Part shown: piece after piece, positions 1 through 5,783 of the stretch
Position numbering within the stretch: the first letter of the stretch is position 1
Layout of the letters: every line of letters begins with the position of its first letter
Assembly: GCA_031259795.1 (NCBI GenBank)
Contig: JAIRLA010000006.1
Coordinates: 1 to 8,614, forward strand
Reading direction: 5' to 3'
Length of the DNA: 8,614 nucleotides
From: Azoarcus sp.
GTDB lineage: Bacteria; Pseudomonadota; Gammaproteobacteria; Burkholderiales; Rhodocyclaceae
Program-made: the position numbers and the translations under genes
The notes under the pieces: model-generated
What the model was told of the DNA's origin: nothing
Seen by the model: the letters and a program-made list of their open reading frames with translations, nothing else
Database searches by the model: none

Positions 1-399
1 TTCCCTGCTTTCGCGCCTTTCTCCCCGGGCTTCCCGTCCTTCTCCTCCCCGCCCTTCCGGTCCTTCGCGCTTGAAAACGCGAATCGGGAAGAGGGCGTCT
101 TCGGCGGTCAGGCTTTCACCGGGCGCGAGCCGGACGGGCAGGGTGAAGCCCGTCGCGCTCTTGGCGGGCGTCAGCGCCTTGGTTTTGCTTTTCGTGAATA
201 GTTTTGCCGTGGGCGAGCCGAAATTGTCCAGCAGGCCGGGAGAAGTTTCCCGCAGGTTTTCCCCGAATTCGCCAAAGCGAATAACGGCGTTTTCGCCTTC
301 CGGCTGTTCCAGCCAGACTTGATGCGCTTGCGCCGTGGCGCAAAGGCCAAGAAAGGCGATTCCCGCGCAGAGGATTTGGGAGTGTGCTTTTTGCTTCAT
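1..399 (-). CDS. DUF4198-family secreted protein, 3' end beyond window
   Basis: The frame opens at ATG 397-399 and stays open to the window edge (133 codons seen), so the C-terminus is missing. AAGGA at 406-410, six bases before the ATG, supports this start. Residues 1-25 form a signal peptide (basic start, hydrophobic ILCAGIAFLGLCA, then AQA), so the mature protein would begin HQVWLEQPEGEN and be periplasmic. The mature N-terminus with FGEFGENLRETSPGLLDNF, then the AKLF and GESLTAEDA segments, is what I recognise as the DUF4198 family. These are periplasmic beta-rich proteins of unsettled function, often encoded beside TonB-dependent receptors or metal uptake genes. It lies 158 bp downstream of such a receptor on the same strand, so co-transcription and a metal-uptake role are plausible inferences. 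Residues about 112-133 are an odd Gly/Glu/Arg-rich low-complexity run. Family call fairly sure, function not. Confidence 0.8.
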   Translation of the reverse strand, partial: MKQKAHSQILCAGIAFLGLCATAQAHQVWLEQPEGENAVIRFGEFGENLRETSPGLLDNFGSPTAKLFTKSKTKALTPAKSATGFTLPVRLAPGESLTAEDALFPIRVFKREGPEGRGGEGREARGERRESRE

Positions 400-557
400 G
401 TCGTTTCCTTTCGTCGTGGTGTAAAAAGTCGAGACCGTGGCGGCGCGTGGCCGTCGGAGAACGCGGCGCGCGGGCGGCGAGCGCTCGTTGCAATCTCCCC
501 GCGGCCTGGAGTGGACGTGGAGATCGAATGTACGGCCTCCGCGCGCGCATGTGTTTT

Positions 558-3347
558 TCAGAAGGAAACCCTCAGGTTGGTATAGAACTGGCGTCCGCGC
601 GGATCACTGTAGATGCTCAGGTAAGTGGTCTGGGACATGTCCCGGACATGTTTGTCGAACAGGTTCTTGATGCCGAAGGTCAATTCCAGTTCCGTTCCGC
701 CCTGGCGGCTGAAGAACTTGGGCAGCACGTAGCGCGCGAAAACGTCGTGGTAGTCCTGGGCCTTGACCTTGGCGCTGCCCTGCTGCTTGATCGCGGCGGT
801 CGAGGAAGGGCTGATGCGGTATGTGCCGTAGTACTGCATGCCCCAGCCCGCGCTCCATTGTTTGTTGATCTTCAGGTAGGCGGAGGCGTTGAAACGGTGC
901 CGCAGCGGGCCGCTCGTGGGAAGATCGAGGTAGCTGACGGGGGCCGCGCCAAAGGCGAGTTGCTGTTTGTATTTTTCGACGTAGGTGTACCCCAGGTTGA
1001 GGGCCAGTTCGCCGACAGGGGTGCCGGTGAAATAGTTGAAGTTGGTGTCGACGCCGCTGGTCTCCAGCCACAGGCCGTTGAAGGGGCCGGTGTAGATTTG
1101 GGTGACATCGCCCGTCAGCGGGTCGCGCGCGATGCGGTCGCCGAACAGGGCTTCGTTGTCGAGGATGGCTTGTGCGCTCAAAGTGGTGATGTTGTTGTTT
1201 TTCTTGATCTTGTAGTAGTCGACAGACAGGTGCAGGTCGGGGACGGGCATCAGCACGATGCCGAAGTTGACGCTTTTGGACTCTTCCGGTTCGATGTCGG
1301 GGTTGCCGCCGCCCAGCGTCGGGACGCCATAGGTCGAGCCGGTGCGCGGGTCGGTGATGTTGGTCAGGCTCGCGCCGATGGTCGGCGGCGTGAGTTGGGA
1401 GACCGTGGGCACTACGAAACCCTTGCCCCAGGAGGCGCGCAGCATCACCGCCTGGTGGGGCGCGAAGCGCAAGCCGACGGTCGGCATGGTGGAGCTGAAT
1501 TCGGTGTCGACGGTGGTGTTGTGGTAACGCTCGTGCCGCCCGGCGATCTGCATTTCCAGCAGCCGCGCCCAGGGCAGTTTCATCGCGGGCGAGATGAAGG
1601 GCACGGTCAGTTCGGCGTAAAGGCTGCTGGCGTTCTGCTTGCGGATGGTCGTCGCCGCGTCCGGATTGCTCATGACGCTGTATTCGGCCCGCCCTTCGCT
1701 CCAGAAGCGGTTATAGCCGGCGCCCGTCGCCAGTCTGATGTCTCCCGCGTACCATGAGGCCAATGTGCCCGCCGCGCGCAGGTTGGTGTCGTGCAATTTC
1801 TGCTCGGTGAAGTTCGGCGCTTCCGTCCAGTATGGCGCGATGTTCGTGGTATAGCTGGTAATGTCGCGCAGCAAGTCCAGCGTGCCGTCGTTGATGGCCT
1901 GGGTCAGGCAATCCCGGACGCCATTGACCGGCGGGCAGCCGCTCGTACTTGTCGCCGGACGGCGCTGGTATTTCATGTCGTTGCGCGCGACGCTGTAGGA
2001 ATAGTCGGCGGCGAGATGCCACTTGGGCGTGATTTTCCAGTTGAATCCCAGCGACAGGCGCGTGGCCTGGTTCGTGACAGTGCGGTTCTTCAGCCCGATG
2101 CCATCCCCGTAGTTGGCCGGGTAGGCCACCAGTATGTCCTTGCCGAAAGGATTGTTGGGCGCGCTGCCGGGGACCGTGACCACGCCGAAGCCGTGGTAAT
2201 TGCCCGCGGTCTCGTTCCGGTTGTAGTCGTAGCTCACGTCCAGGAAGGCATCGAAGGTCTTGCTGAAATCGCGGGTGAGGCTCAGCGTGAAAGCGTCGGT
2301 CTTCGATTCGCCGACATAGTTCGTCAGCCCGGAAAAGCTGCCGATGCCGTTGGAGAGTCCCAGCGCGTATTGCCCGCGGTTGTCGAGCAGGGGCTGGAGG
2401 CCGTCGATGGCCGCGCCCTGGTAGCCGCGCGGAATGTAGGTGAAACTGGCGGGATTGCCGTCGTTGTAGAGGGGCGAGCCGTCTTTGGTCTTGATGTTGA
2501 CGAGGTCGCCGTAGGGCGGATTCGTGGCGCCGTAGATGGCGTCCGGGTCCCGCTCCAGTATCCGGCTGCGTCCGTGCTCGGCGAAATCGCGGTCTTTCCA
2601 GCGCAGCGGGTCTTGCCGCTGCGTTTGCGCGGTAATCAGGAGGCGGGTGCGGCCTTCTTCAAAGGAGTGGCCGGAAACGAAATTGAGGCTGCCGACGGAC
2701 GCGCCGCCCTCGAAGGTGTCGCCGTAGCGGGCGTTGATTTCGGCGCCGACGTAATCGCGCCGCAGGATGACGTTGACCACGCCGCCAATGGCGCTGGCGC
2801 CGTAGATGGCGGAGGCCGATGTCGGCAGGACTTCGATGCGCTCGATGGCGGCGAGCGGGATGTTGTTGATGTTTTGCTGGTCGGAGGCTTCGGAAGTCCC
2901 GCGGCTGCCCACGCCCGCGCCCCGGCGGCCATTGATGAGCACCAGGGTGTGCGACGCGCCCAGGCCGCGCAGGTTGATCTGGCTGCTGCTGCCCGTCCAG
3001 CCGCTGCCCGTGCTGTTGGCGGGCGTGGTGTTCATCGACAGGACGCTGCGCAGCAGTTCTTCGACCGTGGTCGCGCCCGAGTTCTCGATTTCTTTCCGTT
3101 CGATGACGATGTAGGGCTGGGCGTCGGTTTCCGAACGGACGATGTCCGTGTTGCCCGGGGAATAATAGGTGCTCGCGCCCGTCGTATCGGTGACGGAAAC
3201 GGGCGGCAGGACGAACTCTCCGTCAGGGGAAGAGGCGGGCGGCGAGGCGGTACTCTGGGCGTATGCCGCTCCTTCGCCGAAAATGCCCAGAAAAGCCGCC
3301 CAACCGAGCGCGGAGAGGCATTTTCGGGGAGGGAAATGTGTTTTCAT
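558..3347 (-). CDS. TonB-dependent outer-membrane receptor
   Basis: A 929-residue outer-membrane transporter that would import a ligand using energy passed on by TonB-ExbB-ExbD. A signal peptide spans residues 1-30 (cleavage near AYA-QS). A TonB-box-like PPVSVTDT lies at 48-55. The plug domain covers about 76-197, with IENSGATTVEELLR, INLRGLGASHTLVLINGRR, IERIEVLPTSASAIYGASAIGG and VNVILRR as classic plug motifs. The rest is the 22-strand barrel, ending NLRVSF with the C-terminal Phe expected of barrel proteins. C471 and C480 may form a disulphide in an external loop. The start is set by AAGGAG at 3357-3362, nine bases before ATG 3345-3347. Length is at the long end for the family. The substrate cannot be read from sequence; the DUF4198 neighbour hints at a metal or metal chelate. 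No TonB, ExbB, sigma factor or anti-sigma gene is in view. Confidence 0.95.
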   Translation of the reverse strand: MKTHFPPRKCLSALGWAAFLGIFGEGAAYAQSTASPPASSPDGEFVLPPVSVTDTTGASTYYSPGNTDIVRSETDAQPYIVIERKEIENSGATTVEELLRSVLSMNTTPANSTGSGWTGSSSQINLRGLGASHTLVLINGRRGAGVGSRGTSEASDQQNINNIPLAAIERIEVLPTSASAIYGASAIGGVVNVILRRDYVGAEINARYGDTFEGGASVGSLNFVSGHSFEEGRTRLLITAQTQRQDPLRWKDRDFAEHGRSRILERDPDAIYGATNPPYGDLVNIKTKDGSPLYNDGNPASFTYIPRGYQGAAIDGLQPLLDNRGQYALGLSNGIGSFSGLTNYVGESKTDAFTLSLTRDFSKTFDAFLDVSYDYNRNETAGNYHGFGVVTVPGSAPNNPFGKDILVAYPANYGDGIGLKNRTVTNQATRLSLGFNWKITPKWHLAADYSYSVARNDMKYQRRPATSTSGCPPVNGVRDCLTQAINDGTLDLLRDITSYTTNIAPYWTEAPNFTEQKLHDTNLRAAGTLASWYAGDIRLATGAGYNRFWSEGRAEYSVMSNPDAATTIRKQNASSLYAELTVPFISPAMKLPWARLLEMQIAGRHERYHNTTVDTEFSSTMPTVGLRFAPHQAVMLRASWGKGFVVPTVSQLTPPTIGASLTNITDPRTGSTYGVPTLGGGNPDIEPEESKSVNFGIVLMPVPDLHLSVDYYKIKKNNNITTLSAQAILDNEALFGDRIARDPLTGDVTQIYTGPFNGLWLETSGVDTNFNYFTGTPVGELALNLGYTYVEKYKQQLAFGAAPVSYLDLPTSGPLRHRFNASAYLKINKQWSAGWGMQYYGTYRISPSSTAAIKQQGSAKVKAQDYHDVFARYVLPKFFSRQGGTELELTFGIKNLFDKHVRDMSQTTYLSIYSDPRGRQFYTNLRVSF

Positions 3348-3370
3348 AATAATCTGCTCCTTGGGGTAAC

Positions 3371-3420
3371 ATTGAGAATTATAAAAAGAACAGTTCTCAA
3401 TTGGACGCAGTTTATCTCAA
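3371..3420 (-). promoter_or_regulatory. Receptor promoter with inverted-repeat operator
   Basis: On the minus strand a perfect TATAAT lies at 3383-3378, about 30 bases before the receptor ATG, giving a short leader that contains the ribosome binding site. It is embedded in an inverted repeat, ATTGAGAA (3371-3378) and TTCTCAAT (3394-3401). Inside this is a second, 5-1-5 palindrome, AGAAC-A-GTTCT (3387-3397). Another TTGAGA on the minus strand (3420-3415) lies 20 bases, about two helical turns, from the one starting at 3400. No good -35 hexamer is seen at normal spacing, which suits an activator-dependent promoter. The sites do not match the Fur consensus well (only one half-site, near TGAGAAT). 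That a regulator binds here is inference. Confidence 0.5.
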
Positions 3421-3461
3421 CACAAGTTTCCGTGGTGAAAAATCTCGCGGCCCTCTCCGCC

Positions 3462-3500
3462 GGGGCATGGGTATCTACACACTCCGAAATGGCTGGTGAT
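3462..3500 (-). repeat. GTGTAGAT repeat, copy 1 (left inverted end)
   Basis: Read on the minus strand this copy gives GTGTAGATACCCATGCCCC followed by a GC-rich GGCGGAGAGGG tract (to about 3451). On its other side lies CCATTTCGGAGT, shared with copy 3. It lies about 60 bp upstream of the receptor promoter. Confidence 0.65.
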
Positions 3501-3505
3501 AAGAA

Positions 3506-3572
3506 CAGCGGCGCTTCGCGCCGAATGGAACGAATTGGATTGCCGCGTTGATTCGCTCCTCGCAATGACGAG
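3506..3572 (-). repeat. CGTCATTGCGAGG dispersed repeat, copy 1
   Basis: On the minus strand it reads CGTCATTGCGAGGAGCGAAT, then GGCAATCCAATTCGTTCC and GGCGCGAAGCGCCGCTG. The same blocks in the same order occur on the plus strand at 4149-4215. Repeats beginning CGTCATTGCGAGG and containing GGCAATCC are scattered through many bacterial genomes. The sequence ends in a GC palindrome (GGCGC-GAA-GCGCC) able to form a hairpin. Confidence 0.65.
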
Positions 3573-3603
3573 TTCTCCCGATGGATTCCCCTCGCCCCCC
3601 GCA

Positions 3604-3620
3604 GCATAGGCATCTACACA
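3604..3620 (-). repeat. GTGTAGAT repeat, copy 2 (internal)
   Basis: The minus strand reads TGTGTAGATGCCTATGC, one base different from copy 3 over the core GTGTAGATACCTATGC. It is followed on the minus strand by a GC-rich TGCGGGGGGCGAGGGG tract, as in the other two copies, so the motif and a G-rich stretch travel together. Confidence 0.55.
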
Positions 3621-3841
3621 CTGTATTTCCCCTGTTAATGCCGATACAAAATGCCTGCTCGCTGTTTTGCGTCCATACTGCCTCTCGCGCTGTTTTGAGC
3701 AAATATTGTGCCAATTAATTGTATCTCCCAAGAAAATCGGATAAAAACGCCACATTATCTGAGTATGGGAAAACGCTTGTACCCCATCAGGCAGCGCTTT
3801 CATCCCTGCTGACAATGAATTTATGCAATAAACATTGACCG

Positions 3842-3879
3842 TCGCTAGCTATTTCGGGTTGTGTAGATACCTATGCCCC
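3842..3879 (+). repeat. GTGTAGAT repeat, copy 3 (right inverted end)
   Basis: It contains CTATTTCGGGTT followed by GTGTAGATACCTATGCCCC and runs directly into the hairpin repeat at 3880. It pairs with copy 1 as an inverted repeat. Confidence 0.65.
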
Positions 3880-4080
3880 CGCAGGGGGGAGAGGGTGGCC
3901 GAAGGCCGGGAGAGGGGGGAGCCAACCAACCGGCGCGAAGCGCCGCTGATTTCTTGGCGGTGGAGGGTGGACGGGCGTTTTGTTCCTCCTTCCCTTTTTA
4001 TCCAGCGGCGCTGCGCGCCGGATGGTTGGAAGCCCTCTCCCGGCCCTGGCGGGCCACCCTCCCCCGCAAGCGGGGGAGGG
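3880..4080. repeat. Large imperfect palindrome of two hairpin repeats
   Basis: The left arm is GAGAGGGTGGCCGAAGGCCG then GGAGAGGG, CCAACCAACCGGCGCG and AAGCGCCGCTGA. The right arm is its imperfect reverse complement: CCAGCGGCGCTGCGCGCC, GGATGGTTGG, CCCTCTCCCGGCC and GGGCCACCCTCCCCC. The outer right end is an 11-bp hairpin, CCCTCCCCCGC-AA-GCGGGGGAGGG (4057-4080). The same unit occurs at 6312, and a shortened one at 5744. This is two copies of a REP/MITE-like unit facing each other, enclosing about 55 bp. No coding role is seen. Confidence 0.65.
3930..4006 (+). repeat. 75-bp direct repeat, copy 1
   Basis: It begins CCGGCGCGAAGCGCCGCTGA and continues with TTTCTTGGCGGTGGAGGGTG, GACGGGCGTT and a pyrimidine-rich TTCCTCCTTCCCTTTTTA. 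It matches 4197-4271 with a handful of differences and small indels. It overlaps the loop of the large palindrome. Confidence 0.65.
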
Positions 4081-4148
4081 AAGTGTTCATCGGAAGAATG
4101 CGCCATTGCAAAAACCGCCCCCTCGTCATTACGAAAGCCTCCCCCCAC

Positions 4149-4215
4149 CTCGTCATTGCGAGGGCCGCAGGCCCGTGGCAATCCAGTTCGTTCCACCCGG
4201 CGCGCAGCGCCGCTG
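4149..4215 (+). repeat. CGTCATTGCGAGG dispersed repeat, copy 2
   Basis: It reads CGTCATTGCGAGGGCCGCAG, then GTGGCAATCCAGTTCGTTCC and GGCGCGCAGCGCCGCTG, matching copy 1 at 3506-3572 in opposite orientation. Its last block is also the first block of the second 75-bp direct repeat, so the two repeat types are joined or nested here. Confidence 0.65.
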
Positions 4216-4271
4216 ATTTCTTGGCGGTGGGGAGTGGACGGGCGTTCGTTTATTCCTCCCCTTTTTTCAGC
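4197..4271 (+). repeat. 75-bp direct repeat, copy 2
   Basis: It contains CCGGCGCGCAGCGCCGCTGA, TTTCTTGGCGGTGG, GTGGACGGGCGTT and CCTCCCCTTTTTTCAGC. It is the same order as copy 1, about 267 bp further on and in the same orientation. Confidence 0.65.
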
Positions 4272-4493
4272 AAGCCTTACCGATCCTTGCTTACAGCGTT
4301 CCGGTCTTGCCTGGCGCGTATGTTGCCCGGGTTTTCCCGCGCGGAGGGATTTTCTTTGAACGGACGGGCGGGGATGCCGCTGGGCGGGGGAAACACGGGC
4401 GGATTGCGATGTTCCGGAATTGCCGGTAACTTATCCGCACCCCGCGACCAAAGGACAGCGGCGCGAACGTATACGCCGCCGCGTCCGCCCGTG
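4272..4493. other. Non-coding stretch upstream of roxA, nothing recognised
   Basis: No gene, RNA or repeat is recognised here. The long minus-strand open frame crossing it is the antisense shadow of roxA. No promoter with a convincing -35/-10 pair was found, although a promoter for roxA should lie in this stretch or the repeats before it. Confidence 0.5.
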
Positions 4494-4532
4494 ATGTCCA
4501 TGCAAATGAATTCCATGAGTAGAATTCCATGA
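4494..4532 (+). other. Possible 12-codon leader overlapping roxA start
   Basis: ATGs at 4494, 4500, 4506 and 4515 share one frame, encoding at most MSMQMNSMSRIP. They end at TGA 4530-4532, which overlaps the roxA ATG (ATGA). No ribosome binding site precedes any of them, so translation is unproven. The overlap would permit translational coupling. It looks like a by-product of the 14-bp duplication rather than a selected gene. Confidence 0.25.
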
Positions 4533-4535
4533 GTA
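4508..4535 (+). repeat. 14-bp perfect tandem duplication at roxA start
   Basis: GAATTCCATGAGTA occurs twice in tandem (4508-4521 and 4522-4535). Each copy carries an ATG followed by AGTA; only the second opens roxA. The 14-bp unit is not a multiple of three, so it separates the upstream ATGs from the roxA frame. Confidence 0.9.
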
Positions 4536-5689
4536 CAAATCTGCTCGGGGGGCTTTCTCCCCGCCAATTCCTTGCCGAATACTGGCAAAAAAAGCCGTTG
4601 CTGGTGCGCCAGGCCGTACCCGGCTTCACCGGCCTCGCCACGCGCGAGGAAATTTTCGACCTCGCCTGCGATCCGGACGTGGAATCGCGCTACGTCCGCT
4701 ACCGGCCCGAGGCGCCGGGCGCAAGCAGCGTCGAACACGGGCCGCAGAGACGCGGACGCTTGCGCGGCAAACGCGAACCCTGGACGGTGCTGGTGCAGGG
4801 ACTCAATCTCTGGGTGGCGGAAGCCGACGCGCTCATGCGCCGTTTCGATTTCATCCCGCAGGCGCGGCTCGACGATCTGATGGTGAGCTACGCCGTCGAT
4901 GGCGGCGGCGTGGGGCCGCATTTCGACAATTACGATGTTTTCCTGCTGCAAGGCATCGGCAAACGCCGCTGGCAGATCGCCGACCAGGACGACCACACGC
5001 TCGTCGAAGGCGCGCCCCTGCGGCTGTTGCGCGATTTCCGGCCTGTACACGACTGGGTGCTGGAGCCGGGCGACATGCTGTACCTGCCGCCGCACTGGGC
5101 GCACAACGGCATCGCCATCGGCGAATGCACGACCTATTCGATCGGCTTCAAGTCGCCGACCGCGCAGGAACTCGCCCATGGCTTTCTCGACTGGCTGGGC
5201 GAGCATCTTTGTCTGGAAGGCATGTACGCCGACCCCGATCCCGCCTTGCAGGACAATTCCGCCGAAATACCCCCGGCGATGATCGACCAGGCCGCGCGCA
5301 TGCTGGAAGGCATCCGCTGGTCGCGCGCCGACATCGCCGCCTTTCTCGGCGGCTACCTCACCGAACCCAAGCCCAACGTCTTCTTCACGCCGCCCGCCGC
5401 TCCGCTCGGGCGCGATGCTTTCGCCCGCGCCCTGGCCGCCCATGGCGGCGCACTCGACGCGCGCACGTTGCTGCTGTGGTCGGAGCAGGCCGGTTTCCAC
5501 ATCAACGGCGAAGCCCTGGCCTGCGATCCCGCCGATCGCGGCGCGCTGGCCGCCCTTGCCCACCGGCGCGCGCTCGATGCCGGGCAGCCGCTCTCCCCCC
5601 GCCTCCTCGACCTTTTCCACACTTGGTACGAGGATGGCTTCTTCCACCTGACAGACGAGCCATCGCCATGTTTCAATCCACGCCCGTGA
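4529..5689 (+). CDS. roxA: RoxA/YcfD-type cupin 2-oxoglutarate oxygenase
   Basis: A 386-residue Fe(II)/2-oxoglutarate-dependent oxygenase of the JmjC/cupin_4 class. The E. coli relative YcfD (RoxA) hydroxylates an arginine of ribosomal protein L16 (uL16) in the cytoplasm. The family opening LLGGLSPRQFLAEYWQKKPL is at residues 5-24. The catalytic core GGGVGPHFDNYDVFLLQGIG gives H131 and D133, and LPPHWAHNGIA gives H192, the iron triad. The spacing is as in YcfD (H125, D127, H187). R146 matches the 2-oxoglutarate-binding R140. The C-terminal winged-helix-like part follows from about 220. Length is normal. No Shine-Dalgarno sequence precedes ATG 4529, which is fixed by homology of the N-terminus and sits in the second copy of a 14-bp tandem repeat. 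Activity on uL16 here is inferred from the family. Confidence 0.9.
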   Translation: MSTNLLGGLSPRQFLAEYWQKKPLLVRQAVPGFTGLATREEIFDLACDPDVESRYVRYRPEAPGASSVEHGPQRRGRLRGKREPWTVLVQGLNLWVAEADALMRRFDFIPQARLDDLMVSYAVDGGGVGPHFDNYDVFLLQGIGKRRWQIADQDDHTLVEGAPLRLLRDFRPVHDWVLEPGDMLYLPPHWAHNGIAIGECTTYSIGFKSPTAQELAHGFLDWLGEHLCLEGMYADPDPALQDNSAEIPPAMIDQAARMLEGIRWSRADIAAFLGGYLTEPKPNVFFTPPAAPLGRDAFARALAAHGGALDARTLLLWSEQAGFHINGEALACDPADRGALAALAHRRALDAGQPLSPRLLDLFHTWYEDGFFHLTDEPSPCFNPRP

Positions 5690-5743
5690 CCGGGCGACAA
5701 CGCGCGGAAGAGCTTACGTCCCTGCCGCGCTCAATTATCTTAT

Positions 5744-5773
5744 CCCCCTGAAGGGGGAGGTTTCCAACCGGAG
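5744..5773 (+). repeat. Short hairpin repeat before the DUF7931-like gene
   Basis: CCCCCT-GA-AGGGGG (5744-5757) forms a hairpin and is followed by AGGTTTCCAACCGGAG. The AGGTTTCCAACC part matches the tail of the repeat at 6312, so this looks like a shortened member of that family. Its end supplies GGAG (5770-5773), ten bases before the next start codon. The T-tract after the hairpin is too short for a good terminator. Confidence 0.5.
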
Positions 5774-5783
5774 TCAGTTTCTG

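Larger units (their letters stand above)
3462..3879. mobile_element. MITE-like stretch bounded by GTGTAGAT inverted repeats
   Basis: The two ends are near-perfect inverted repeats: GGGGCATGGGTATCTACAC (3462-3480) against GTGTAGATACCTATGCCCC (3861-3879), one mismatch in 19. The match continues inward, with gaps, through CCGAAAT-GCT-G-GA to about 3500 and 3842. The stretch between has no credible gene. Its part from about 3625 to 3840 is clearly richer in A+T than the surroundings and holds a 10-bp palindrome CAATTAATTG (3712-3721). The layout resembles a non-autonomous, transposase-less element, but no target-site duplication is evident and the ends could equally be two copies of a dispersed repeat in opposite orientation. 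The name of the family, if it has one, is unknown to me. Confidence 0.4.

Noticed and set aside
384..1757. Long plus-strand open frame of 457 codons
   Set aside because: It is antisense to the receptor gene, has no family features and is an artefact of high G+C codon use. The same applies to the plus-strand frame at 1791-3551.
3371..3401. Fur box at the receptor promoter
   Set aside because: Only one half-site resembles the consensus (TGAGAAT); the other half matches at four of seven positions, so a Fur call would be over-reading.
3417..3815. Minus-strand open frame of 132 codons upstream of the receptor
   Set aside because: It crosses the GTGTAGAT and CGTCATTGCGAGG repeats, overlaps the receptor promoter region, and has no ribosome binding site or recognisable domain.
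3462..4271. CRISPR array
   Set aside because: The repeats differ in length, type and orientation, and spacing is irregular; there is no regular repeat-spacer pattern.
3873..4532. Plus-strand open frame of 219 codons upstream of roxA
   Set aside because: It runs through palindromic and direct repeats, and its translation is repeat-derived with no domain. Only its last codons matter, as a possible leader.
4277..5647. Minus-strand open frame of 456 codons
   Set aside because: Antisense shadow of roxA; the translation has no recognisable domain and the plus-strand reading has the full oxygenase motifs.
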